A stretch of DNA of 52,348 nt, from the NCBI GenBank assembly GCA_016235445.1, contig JACRLB010000034.1, forward strand, positions 1 through 52,348, given 5' to 3'. Below, piece by piece: positions 1 through 7,122 of this stretch. Made by a program: the position numbers and the translations under genes. Under the pieces are notes generated by a model. That model made no database searches, had not been told where the DNA came from, and was given only the letters and a program-made list of their open reading frames with translations. This stretch comes from Chloroflexota bacterium. Its GTDB lineage: Bacteria > Chloroflexota > Anaerolineae > Anaerolineales > Villigracilaceae. How positions within the stretch are numbered: position 1 is the stretch's first letter; every line of letters starts with the position of its first letter.

Positions 1-83
1 ACGGCTTAAGGTCTATTGTAATGGACGTTTGATAAAATCCATCACGTTCAAATTGCGTATTTCGTAACTCGAAAATCTATACG

Positions 84-134
84 ATGTACTGTCGGTAATT
101 TCATGCAATATAGATACGCTTATGTACTGTCGGT
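84..134 (+). repeat. 13-bp direct repeat at the 5' end of the HEPN gene
   Basis: The 13-mer ATGTACTGTCGGT occurs at 84-96 and again at 122-134, 38 bp apart. The second copy supplies the ATG used for the HEPN frame. A short duplication exactly where the conserved N-terminal helix is missing suggests a local rearrangement. Confidence 0.6.
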
Positions 135-403
135 TCGCAGCTAATGCTCTTCTCGCTACGCTAGGCGAAGCGCGGAGTAAACACAGTGGCGTTATCAGTG
201 TTTTTCGCCAGCGATTTATCAAAACTGGCGAACTGCCTGCCCCGTTGAGCGAAATTTACGAGGATTTGATAAATTCGCGGCAACGCGGCGATTACGATTT
301 GAACACTCACATTGACCCTGAAACAGCGGCGGAACTTCTTCAAAAAGCCCGTCAATTTGTTGATGAGGTGGAACAATGGCTGCAACGAAATCACTGGCTT
401 TAG
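122..403 (+). CDS. HEPN-domain protein of an MNT/HEPN pair, 5' end probably lost
   Basis: The 93-residue product matches the C-terminal two thirds of HEPN proteins (PF05168 type) that pair with minimal nucleotidyltransferases. It shows an ANALLAT segment, then SKHSGVI, then a phenylalanine-rich helix, RQRGDYD and a closing helix. Full members run about 130 residues and start with a helix ending in a YYAxF-like motif, which is absent here. In the same frame a stop lies at 65-67, and the codons between it and the ATG do not resemble the missing helix. The gene overlaps the following nucleotidyltransferase by 28 nt, the usual arrangement. By family knowledge HEPN is the toxin (often an RNase) and MNT the antidote. 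Whether this shortened copy is active is doubtful. Confidence 0.7.
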   Translation: MYCRFAANALLATLGEARSKHSGVISVFRQRFIKTGELPAPLSEIYEDLINSRQRGDYDLNTHIDPETAAELLQKARQFVDEVEQWLQRNHWL

Positions 404-744
404 AACAGGTTACAAAAAAAGAAGGCGAAGCGCTGGAAACATTCATCCAGCGCCTTCTGACGGAACTTGGGCAACAAGTCGTTCAGGTGATTCTCTTTGG
501 TTCAAAGGCGCGAGGCAACAGCACATCAGACTCGGATGTTGATCTGCTTATTCTGGTAAAAAACGAAGACCGTCATCTGCAAAAAACGATCAGTAAAATT
601 TCCTCCCAGGTGGACCTGGACTACGATGTTCTCCTAAACACCCTCTTGATCGCCGACAAACGCTGGAAGCAAATGTCAGCGGAAAGATTTTCCCTGTGCC
701 GAAATGTAGAGCGGGACGGGATCAATTTGTTCAGTTACTCGTAA
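376..744 (+). CDS. MNT-type nucleotidyltransferase (antitoxin of the HEPN pair)
   Basis: The 122-residue protein has the minimal nucleotidyltransferase signature: GSKARGNSTSDSDVDLLIL at about residues 42-60, that is the GSxARG motif followed by two metal-binding aspartates in SDxDL. A further acidic residue follows about 35 residues later in LDYDVLL. Members of this DNA polymerase beta superfamily branch transfer nucleotides, and in MNT/HEPN pairs they neutralise the HEPN partner, in studied cases by modifying it. The start overlaps the end of the HEPN frame, so translation is probably coupled. All active-site residues expected for the family appear present, so unlike its neighbour this gene looks intact. 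Confidence 0.85.
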   Translation: MAATKSLALEQVTKKEGEALETFIQRLLTELGQQVVQVILFGSKARGNSTSDSDVDLLILVKNEDRHLQKTISKISSQVDLDYDVLLNTLLIADKRWKQMSAERFSLCRNVERDGINLFSYS

Positions 745-815
745 CACAGAATTTATTCTGCCCTTGGGGGTTGCGAGTTAAATCTCACCTTGCTTTTCCA
801 CTACCAACTCTCACC

Positions 816-1871
816 ATGCTTAAACTCCCCGGCCTCATTGACCCCCATGTCCATTTGCGCGAACCTGGCGCAACACATAAAGAAGATTTCGATTCCGGCA
901 CATCCGCGGCGCTGGCCGGCGGATTCACGACCGTGCTGTCCATGCCCAATACAAAACCACCGATTTTTGATAAATCAACACTCGCTCTTGCGCTAGACGC
1001 TGCGAAACGAAAAGCGCACTGTGACTATGGACAATACATCGGCGCAGGCCCGGATAACGCGGAAACTGCCGCTTCGCTCTCAGGGACAACTGCCGGGCTA
1101 AAGATGTACCTTGATTCCACCTTCGGGGAGCTCCGCCTCGATGACATGTCGCTCTGGATGCCGCATTTCGAGAAGTACCCGCGCAACCAGCCCATCGTGG
1201 CACATTCCGAGAGCCGAACCATGGCCGCCGCTATTTTGTTTGCGGCGATATATGACCGTCCCATTCATATTGCGCATGTATCCTTGAAAGAAGAAATTCT
1301 CATCATCAAAGCCGCAAAGGAACGCGGCATCAAAGTGACCTGTGAAGTTGCCCCGCATCATTTATTTTTACATAAAGGAGACCTGTCAGGTCTAACACCG
1401 GGTAGAGGCGAAGTCCGTCCGCGCTTGGCAACAAAAGAAGATGTGGATAGCCTGTGGGCAAATATGGATGTTATCGACTGTTTCGCCACCGACCACGCCC
1501 CGCACACCCTCGCAGAAAAAGATTCGGACAATCCGCCGCCTGGGTTCCCCGGCCTCGAGACTGCCTTGCCCCTGCTATTAACCGCCGTTTCCGAATCCCG
1601 ACTCACGATTCCCGATCTCATCACAAAAATGCACACCAACCCGCGCAAAATCTTCAACCTGCCCGAACAACCTGAAACCTGGGTCGAAGTGGACGAGAAT
1701 GCCCGTTATGAAATCAAAGCCTCCGAGCAATTCACCCGCTGTGGCTGGACTCCGTTTGAGGGGTGGAAGGTGAAGGGTAAGGTAATCCGCGTTGTGCTTC
1801 GCGGTGTTGAAGCCTTCAAGAATGGGAAGAACCTTGTCCAGCCGGGGTTCGGAAGAAATGTGAGGGGATAA
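816..1871 (+). CDS. pyrC: Dihydroorotase
   Basis: Zinc amidohydrolase that closes carbamoyl-aspartate to dihydroorotate, the third step of de novo pyrimidine synthesis, in the cytoplasm. The 351-residue product has the metal ligands in order: HVHLR at 11-15, the lysine of GLKMYLD at 96 that is carboxylated in the family, H130 in AHSE, H154 in HIAHVS, and the catalytic aspartate in ATDHAPH at 226. The open frame extends upstream to 696, but ATG 816 begins directly at the first beta strand and metal motif, so it is preferred. The protein lacks the usual N-terminal beta-sandwich strands of DHOases of about 430 residues and so resembles the shorter CAD-like form. It overlaps nothing and is followed after 4 nt by a NIF3-like gene. 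Confidence 0.9.
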   Translation: MLKLPGLIDPHVHLREPGATHKEDFDSGTSAALAGGFTTVLSMPNTKPPIFDKSTLALALDAAKRKAHCDYGQYIGAGPDNAETAASLSGTTAGLKMYLDSTFGELRLDDMSLWMPHFEKYPRNQPIVAHSESRTMAAAILFAAIYDRPIHIAHVSLKEEILIIKAAKERGIKVTCEVAPHHLFLHKGDLSGLTPGRGEVRPRLATKEDVDSLWANMDVIDCFATDHAPHTLAEKDSDNPPPGFPGLETALPLLLTAVSESRLTIPDLITKMHTNPRKIFNLPEQPETWVEVDENARYEIKASEQFTRCGWTPFEGWKVKGKVIRVVLRGVEAFKNGKNLVQPGFGRNVRG

Positions 1872-1875
1872 ACTC

Positions 1876-2214
1876 ATGGAAAACTTCAGCGAAGTAAAAC
1901 TGGAAATCTTCGTCCCGCAGGAATATGCGCTAAAGATACGCGACGAACTTGCAAAGATCGGCGTGGGGAAAATCGGAAATTACGATCATTGCGTGGCAAT
2001 CTATCCTGTGCAGGGATATTACCGTCCGCTGGAGGGGGCAAATCCATTTGAAGGGGAGATTGGCAAGATTAGCGAGGGAATCGAATACAAGATCGAAGTC
2101 AATTGCAGGCCGGAATTGGTAAACGAGGCGATCAAAGTAATCAAAAGCATTCATCCATACGAGGAAGCTATGATCAATATTTTCCCGCTGGCAAATCATC
2201 TGTTCAATAAATGA
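1876..2214 (+). CDS. Stand-alone NIF3/YqfO insertion-domain protein
   Basis: The 112-residue protein resembles the PII/CutA-like domain that is inserted in bacterial NIF3 (DUF34, YqfO) proteins. It shows GKIGNYDHC at about 32-40, the glycine- and proline-rich run around residues 48-62, and a final HPYEEAM motif. Here the domain stands alone, without the NIF3 metal-binding halves. Function is unknown; the fold suggests small-molecule or metal binding. It begins 4 nt after the pyrC stop, so the two are probably co-transcribed, although no functional link is evident. A stand-alone form is known in other bacteria, so I do not regard it as truncated. Confidence 0.75.
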   Translation: MENFSEVKLEIFVPQEYALKIRDELAKIGVGKIGNYDHCVAIYPVQGYYRPLEGANPFEGEIGKISEGIEYKIEVNCRPELVNEAIKVIKSIHPYEEAMINIFPLANHLFNK

Positions 2215-2227
2215 CTCATCTTACGCA

Positions 2228-2325
2228 ATTTCTCTCCCTCATCCCCAACCCTTCCCCCGAAGGGGAAGGGAGTCCCCTCTCCCTTCGGGACATCGTGCCC
2301 GTAGGGTAGAGGGCTAGGGTGAGGG
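2228..2325. repeat. Intergenic repeat of the TCTCCCTC...AGGGTGAGGG type
   Basis: A C-rich run (CTCTCCCTCATCCCC) faces a G-rich run (GAGGGCTAGGGTGAGGG) around an inner hairpin with CCCTTCGGGACATCGTGCCC-like sequence. A related copy lies at about 24362-24458. It encodes nothing and looks like one of the dispersed repeat families of this genome. Confidence 0.5.
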
Positions 2326-2331
2326 CGCGTA

Positions 2332-2474
2332 AGAGAGTGTTTCTTAAATGCTTTTTACCACAGAGATCACAAAGATCACGGAGAAAAACCTTTAAAAAAA
2401 CCTCTGTGGACTCCGTGTTCTCTGTGGTGAATGCTCTTTTCTTGCCCGCTATTCGGACTTAAGAAACACTCTCT
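2332..2474. mobile_element. MITE-like element with 16-bp perfect terminal inverted repeats
   Basis: AGAGAGTGTTTCTTAA at 2332-2347 is exactly mirrored by its complement at 2459-2474. The inside holds a second inverted pair of the CACAGAG/CTCTGTG type and no open frame. Taking the ends one base in, the element is flanked by TAA on both sides, which would fit the 3-bp target duplication and GAG-starting ends of one IS5-family group. That assignment is inference. The elements lie in the 284 bp between the NIF3-like gene and the DMT transporter. Confidence 0.6.
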
Positions 2475-2498
2475 AAGGTGAATGAGTAAATTAAACCC

Positions 2499-3560
2499 AT
2501 GAAATCCTCCAACCTCCCATTCGTTTTACAAGCCCTAACCGCCGCCATATTCTTCGGCGCGAGCGCTCCTTTTGCAAAATTACTGCTTGGCGATATTTCA
2601 CCCGTCTACCTTGCGGCCTTCCTTTACCTCGGCAGTGGGACGGGGATTTCGCTCTTGAAACTGGGGCAAAGGATAACCCGCCCCGCCCAACAGATGGAAG
2701 CAGGGATCAAAAAAGCAGATATCAAGTGGCTGGCGGGGGCGATTATCTCTGGCGGGGTGATGGCTCCCATCGTCTTGATGGTCAGCCTGCAAAACACGCC
2801 CGCTTCCACGGCTTCGTTGTTGTTGAATTTCGAAGGCGTGGGCACAACCTTGATCGCTTTGTTATTCTTCAAGGAGGCCATCAGCCGCAGGGCGTGGATG
2901 GCGATCCTCGTCATCACACTTGCCAGTATTTTCCTCTCCACCAATTTTTCCGAAGGATTCGGTCTTTCCATTGGAGCATTGGGAATTATTCTGGCTTGCG
3001 TGCTCTGGGGCTTGGACAATAACCTGACGCGCAACATCTCAGGCAAAGACCCGCTCGTCATCGTGGCGTGGAAGGGACTGGCCGCCGGCACATTCTCGTT
3101 CATTCTCGCCACCTTGCTTGGGAATTCCCTGCCATCCTTCACTTCCATTGCGCTGACTATGGGGCTGGGCTTCATCAGCTACGGGATGAGCACCATGTTA
3201 TTCATTCTGTCCATGCGCGGGCTGGGCGCGGCGCGGACAAGCGCCCTGTTTGGCACGGCTCCACTGGCGGGGGTGTTGTTATCTATTTTAATTTTCAGCG
3301 ATTCCCCGTCCATTTCGTATATTTTTGCAGGGATATTGATGATTGGCGGCGCGCTCCTGCTTATCAATGAGGATCACTCGCATTTGCATGTGCATACGCC
3401 CTTACTGCATGAGCACAGCCACAAACATGATGACCCCGCTCACAATCATGATTCGACCACGATAGGCGCACATTCCCACGAGCACGAGCATCCCGCAGAA
3501 GAGCATGAACACGATCACATGCCCGATATCCATCACAGGCATGAGCATGGGTCGAGATAA
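2499..3560 (+). CDS. EamA/DMT-family transporter with histidine-rich C-terminal tail
   Basis: The 353-residue membrane protein has about ten hydrophobic segments in two EamA halves (roughly residues 5-145 and 155-285), the layout of drug/metabolite transporters. Residues from about 289 to 353 form a hydrophilic tail with more than 20 histidines mixed with aspartate and glutamate (for example HEHEHPAEEHEHDHM). Such tails bind Zn, Ni or Co in other carriers, so a metal-related role or metal sensing is plausible, but the EamA core itself gives no substrate. The ATG at 2499 is the first one upstream of the first membrane segment. No Shine-Dalgarno sequence is obvious. The tail is DNA-level repetitive (CAT/CAC codons), so its length may vary between strains. 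Confidence 0.85.
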   Translation: MKSSNLPFVLQALTAAIFFGASAPFAKLLLGDISPVYLAAFLYLGSGTGISLLKLGQRITRPAQQMEAGIKKADIKWLAGAIISGGVMAPIVLMVSLQNTPASTASLLLNFEGVGTTLIALLFFKEAISRRAWMAILVITLASIFLSTNFSEGFGLSIGALGIILACVLWGLDNNLTRNISGKDPLVIVAWKGLAAGTFSFILATLLGNSLPSFTSIALTMGLGFISYGMSTMLFILSMRGLGAARTSALFGTAPLAGVLLSILIFSDSPSISYIFAGILMIGGALLLINEDHSHLHVHTPLLHEHSHKHDDPAHNHDSTTIGAHSHEHEHPAEEHEHDHMPDIHHRHEHGSR

Positions 3561-3572
3561 ATGTAGAGCGAG

Positions 3573-3605
3573 AATGTAGAGCGAGATAGTATCTCGCTCT
3601 ACATT
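3573..3605 (+). terminator. Hairpin after the DMT transporter
   Basis: A perfect 15-bp stem, AATGTAGAGCGAGAT facing its complement with a 3-nt loop, begins 12 nt after the stop codon and ends in TTT. The left arm is preceded by a second copy of AATGTAGAGCGAG. It may be a weak terminator or a REP-like palindrome. Confidence 0.55.
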
Positions 3606-3689
3606 TCCCATGATTGCTATCCGAAATACCCAATCCAAAGGCCACATTTGGGGGTACTTGTTTAGACAAGAAGTTTCAGCAGACCCAAA

Positions 3690-4080
3690 AACTGTGGATA
3701 AGTCCCCTAAAACTGTGGAAAACTCCCCTCCCCTGTGGACAATACCCATCCTTTTCGGAAAATTGGTCTGACAACTAAAAAATAGCCACCCCCATATATG
3801 GGGGGTGTTTTTCAAAAATCCCAATATATGGAAAACTCACTCCAGGCAAGTTTCAGGCGTCAATTTTGTGGGGAAGTTATCCAGAATCTTTCCACAGGGG
3901 AGCGAATTTTCAAAAAGGGCAACCAGCCTTAGGTTTGGTGGGAGGCGTTGTACTTCATCCCGTATATGGGGGTGAATCGCACTTATCCACATTATCCACA
4001 GCCCCTACTAATATTACTAAATCATTATCATACTTATATAATGCTTGAATCTATTAAGAGATTCCTGTACAATCCACATA
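3690..4080. other. oriC: Candidate chromosomal replication origin (oriC): DnaA-box cluster plus AT-rich segment
   Basis: Perfect DnaA boxes (TTATCCACA) lie at 3693-3701 on the minus strand and at 3983-3991 and 3992-4000 on the plus strand in direct tandem. One-mismatch boxes lie at 3714-3722 and 3734-3742 (minus strand) and 3877-3885 (plus); two-mismatch boxes lie at 3888-3896 and 4070-4078. The first three are spaced 21 and 20 bp, two helical turns. The tandem pair is followed at once by AT-rich DNA (about 4007-4065), as expected of an unwinding element. The related words CCATATATGG, CCAATATATGG and CCGTATATGG occur at about 3792, 3831 and 3960. The region has no credible gene. dnaN is about 20 kb and parS-like sites about 26 kb to the right. 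dnaA is not in the window. Confidence 0.7.
3789..3804. repeat. 16-bp perfect palindrome inside the candidate origin
   Basis: CCCCCATATATGGGGG reads the same on both strands and sits between the two DnaA-box groups. Similar but less symmetric sequences follow at about 3831 and 3960. It may be a protein-binding site of the origin; no known factor is recognised. Confidence 0.5.
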
Positions 4081-4122
4081 CAAGAAAGTTTGTCCCCACT
4101 TAGCCAACCTTGGGAGGTTGCC

Positions 4123-4395
4123 ATGGATATTATCAAAGTTTCAGCCAACTCCCGTACCTCTGCAGTTGCCGGGGCTATCGCCGGAGTGATCCGCGAGCAT
4201 AAACGGGCGGAAGTACAAGCCATTGGCGCTGGCGCAGTCAACCAGGCTGTCAAGGCGCTGGTGCTCGCCACCAGTTATCTCAAGAACGATGGGATCGATG
4301 TGGTGTGCGTCCCTGAGTTTGTGGATGTGGAAATCGAGGATAAAGTGCGCACGGCCATTAAGCTGGTGGTCGAGCCGCGAATCCCAAACCCGTAA
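4123..4395 (+). CDS. spoVS: Stage V sporulation protein S (SpoVS) family
   Basis: The 90-residue protein is a typical SpoVS/Alba-like small protein: MDIIKVSANSRTSAVAGAIA, then EVQAIGAGAVNQAVKALVLA around residues 31-50, then a strand containing VEIEDKVRTAIKLVVEP. The family binds nucleic acid or acts as a regulator. In Bacillus SpoVS affects septation and spore coat assembly, but it is widespread in non-sporulating thermophiles and Chloroflexota. ATG 4123 has a good GGGAGG ribosome site 6 nt upstream; the longer frame from 4045 runs into the AT-rich origin segment and is not preferred. It is the first gene to the right of the candidate origin, and its transcription start must lie inside or next to that region. 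Confidence 0.92.
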   Translation: MDIIKVSANSRTSAVAGAIAGVIREHKRAEVQAIGAGAVNQAVKALVLATSYLKNDGIDVVCVPEFVDVEIEDKVRTAIKLVVEPRIPNP

Positions 4396-4400
4396 AGAAG

Positions 4401-4434
4401 GCGGCAGTCCATTTCGAGACGGATTGCCGCTTTA
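4401..4434 (+). terminator. Intrinsic terminator of spoVS
   Basis: GCGGCAGTCC and GGATTGCCGC form a 10-bp stem with one G-U pair around a 10-nt loop, followed by TTT, six nucleotides after the spoVS stop codon. Confidence 0.75.
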
Positions 4435-4564
4435 ACTTATAGACAAGTGAAGCAAGGGTGGCGTATAATCTTCGTGTGGATGTTTCCGCTTCGTGCCCCG
4501 CCCCTGGCTGGCTCCGTTGCGGAGGCAGAATCCACGCCTGATGCTTTTTTACCATTTCAGACCC

Positions 4565-7063
4565 ATGCAAAAATGGAATAAGTTCCCTCGCGTTTTCCTG
4601 GTTGTATCCCTGCTGGTCGGTTTGTGCGCAGGGATATTCGTGCCGCGCATGGGGCAGGTGGAGGCGAGTACAAATTATTCTGGATCTATGCAAATTATTA
4701 TTAATGAAATTGCATGGTCAGGAACAACTGCAAACGTAAATGCAGAGTGGATTGAACTTTATAACCCAAGTGGCGTGGACGTTAATTTGAATGGGTGGAC
4801 ATTAACTGCAACTGATGGAACCCCCAACATTACCTTAACTGGCACGATACTTGCCAATGGATACTATTTGTTGGAGCGCACTGCTGACACAACAGTGAAT
4901 GATATTCCTGCTGACCAGATTTATACTGGTGCTCTTAATAATACAGTAGAAGTATTAGAGTTACGTGACGTTAGCGCTACTTTAATTGATACAGCAAATC
5001 AAGGTGGCGTAGCTTGGTTTGCCGGAAGCGTTACTGGTTTCGTAAGCATGGAAAGAAAAGGGGTTTCAAACGATTCTTCCTTTGCATGGGCAAGTAATGA
5101 TGGGTCTATTATTAATGGACAGGATTCAGGCGGTAACCTAATTCAAGGAACACCGAAACAGCAGAATTCGGTATTTGCACTGCCTCCCCCCATCGAAATA
5201 CTCATCAACGAAGTTGCCTGGGCAGGGACAGTTGCCTCTCCCAACGACGAGTGGATTGAATTACATAATCCCGGCATAAGTGACATTAATCTTCTCGACT
5301 GGCGTTTAGTTTCAGATGATGGCGACCCGGATATCATTTTCAACTCTTCAACTTGCACTCTGGGAGATTGTACAATCGCCGCTGGTGGATACTTCCTTCT
5401 TGAGCGCACGCATGATAATGTAGTTCAAGGAATTCCCGCCAACCTAATTTTTTCAGGGCAACTTTCTGACACAGGCGAAACGCTTACGCTGACAAAGGCA
5501 GACGCCACCATTGTTGATACCGCAAATAATGACGGCGGCGCATGGCCCGCAGGAATCACATCCCCTGCCAGCAGTATGGAGCGGGTTGGTGTAATCCCCG
5601 ATGGAAACCTGGCTTGGACAACTTACGAAGGAGTAGGGACTGATCCATTATTTGTTACAGATGCCAGCGGCTTGAACCCCATCTACGGCACGCCCGGCAG
5701 TTCGAATGCCATGCTGAACATCACGCCTACCTTCACGCCATCCATCACCCCATCCCCTACAAATACATTAACTCCCTCCCGCACCCCCACCCGTACTTCC
5801 ACCGTCACCCGCACCCCAACCAAAACCCCCACCTCCGCCGTTGTTCGGTCCGTCATCATCAACGAAATCGCCTGGGGCGGCACAGCCTCCGGCCTCAGCG
5901 ACGATGAATGGATGGAACTCTACAACCCCGGCAACAAATCCATTAATCTAACCGGCTGGCGGCTCACCGCGGCAGACGGCACCCCAAACATCCTCCTCAG
6001 CGGCAGTATCGGCCCTGATGGCTATTTCCTCCTCGAACGCGGCGCCACCGCCACCGATAACACCACCGTAGCCAACATGGCCGCAAGCCAAATCTACACC
6101 GGAAACTCCCTCGAAAACGAAGGCGAAACCCTCACGTTATATGACGGCTCGAACCGCGTCATAGATACCGCCAATGTCAACGCCGGCCCCTGGCCCGCCG
6201 GAAGCACAACAAACTACGCCTCCATGGAGCGGACTGGAACCTCTGCTGAAAATGACGGCTCCTGGCATTCCAACACAGGCGTCAAACGCAATGGAACCAC
6301 CGCAAACGGCGGGAACATTTTGGGAACCCCTAAAACTAGCAACTCCATCGCACTCACCCCAACCCCATCCCGTACGGCTACCAAAACCCGCACAATCACC
6401 CCAAGCCGCACTCCAAGCAGAACCCCCTCCGCCCCGCCCCCGCCCCCGCGCCCCTACATCAACGAAATCCTCCCCCGCCCCGGCTTCGACTGGAACCAGG
6501 ACGGCAGGGTCGATGTCTACGACGAATTCATCGAAATCAAAAACGAAGGCCCCGTCGATTTCAACATGAAAGGCTGGAGGCTGATGACAATTAAAAACCC
6601 AAGCCCATATTCGCTTCCGGATGTTGTATTAAGACCCGGCCAACGAATGGTGTTTTACGCACTCCAAACCAAACTCCTCCTCAGCGATGGCGGCGACACC
6701 GTCCGCCTCATCCACCCCAACGGAAAAATCTACGACGAATACACCTACCCCATCGCAAGAGCCGAGGATCATTCCATCTGCCGCCTGCCCGATGGCACAG
6801 CATTGGACAAATGGTTCGACGACTGCACCCCCACCCCAAAATTCACCAACACCCGCACAGGCACCGTCCCATCCCTGCCAGGCGGAGAAGTCGAATCCCT
6901 TGTTTGCCAGCTCCCCGATACCCTCCCCGCCGATTTTCTCTTCGCCGAATGCCGCGGCTTCGGCGCCAACATCTGGGACGCTTATTTTTGGGACCAAACC
7001 GGCATCCCAGGTTCGCGGTACATTCCGCAAAACGCCAGTAAATGGGAAGCGTTCATCGAATAA
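4565..7063 (+). CDS. Secreted protein with four lamin-tail (LTD) domains and Thr/Pro linkers
   Basis: The 832-residue product begins with a signal peptide (basic MQKWNKFPR, a hydrophobic stretch ending near GIFV, then VEAST). Four LTD domains follow, each starting with an INEI or INEV strand followed by W and a D/E-EWIELYNP-like motif, at about residues 40-215, 220-380, 430-590 and 635-770. The third and fourth are preceded by linkers of repeated TPS/TPT/SRTP units. LTD proteins are usually extracellular, and some bind DNA or anchor nucleases; no catalytic domain is seen here. The frame is open upstream to 4493, but only ATG 4565 gives a signal peptide. The first 1100 bp are AT-richer than the C-rich second half, as if the domains had separate origins. 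Confidence 0.8.
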   Translation: MQKWNKFPRVFLVVSLLVGLCAGIFVPRMGQVEASTNYSGSMQIIINEIAWSGTTANVNAEWIELYNPSGVDVNLNGWTLTATDGTPNITLTGTILANGYYLLERTADTTVNDIPADQIYTGALNNTVEVLELRDVSATLIDTANQGGVAWFAGSVTGFVSMERKGVSNDSSFAWASNDGSIINGQDSGGNLIQGTPKQQNSVFALPPPIEILINEVAWAGTVASPNDEWIELHNPGISDINLLDWRLVSDDGDPDIIFNSSTCTLGDCTIAAGGYFLLERTHDNVVQGIPANLIFSGQLSDTGETLTLTKADATIVDTANNDGGAWPAGITSPASSMERVGVIPDGNLAWTTYEGVGTDPLFVTDASGLNPIYGTPGSSNAMLNITPTFTPSITPSPTNTLTPSRTPTRTSTVTRTPTKTPTSAVVRSVIINEIAWGGTASGLSDDEWMELYNPGNKSINLTGWRLTAADGTPNILLSGSIGPDGYFLLERGATATDNTTVANMAASQIYTGNSLENEGETLTLYDGSNRVIDTANVNAGPWPAGSTTNYASMERTGTSAENDGSWHSNTGVKRNGTTANGGNILGTPKTSNSIALTPTPSRTATKTRTITPSRTPSRTPSAPPPPPRPYINEILPRPGFDWNQDGRVDVYDEFIEIKNEGPVDFNMKGWRLMTIKNPSPYSLPDVVLRPGQRMVFYALQTKLLLSDGGDTVRLIHPNGKIYDEYTYPIARAEDHSICRLPDGTALDKWFDDCTPTPKFTNTRTGTVPSLPGGEVESLVCQLPDTLPADFLFAECRGFGANIWDAYFWDQTGIPGSRYIPQNASKWEAFIE

Positions 7064-7068
7064 AACGC

Positions 7069-7104
7069 AGACCCTAAAGGTTTTCAAACCTTTAGGGTCT
7101 TACT
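7069..7104 (+). terminator. Terminator hairpin after the lamin-tail gene
   Basis: AGACCCTAAAGG and CCTTTAGGGTCT form a perfect 12-bp stem with an 8-nt loop, beginning 5 nt after the stop codon. A related hairpin with CCCTAAAGGTC arms stands at 41283-41347. Confidence 0.75.
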
Positions 7105-7122
7105 TTAAAACAAGGACACTCC

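Noticed and set aside
4045-4122. Upstream extension of SpoVS
   Set aside because: It would translate AT-rich origin DNA and the best ribosome site is at the internal ATG 4123.
5730-5850. Possible tandem DNA repeat in the lamin-tail gene
   Set aside because: The repeats are protein-level Thr/Pro/Ser/Arg linkers with varied codons, part of the coding sequence.
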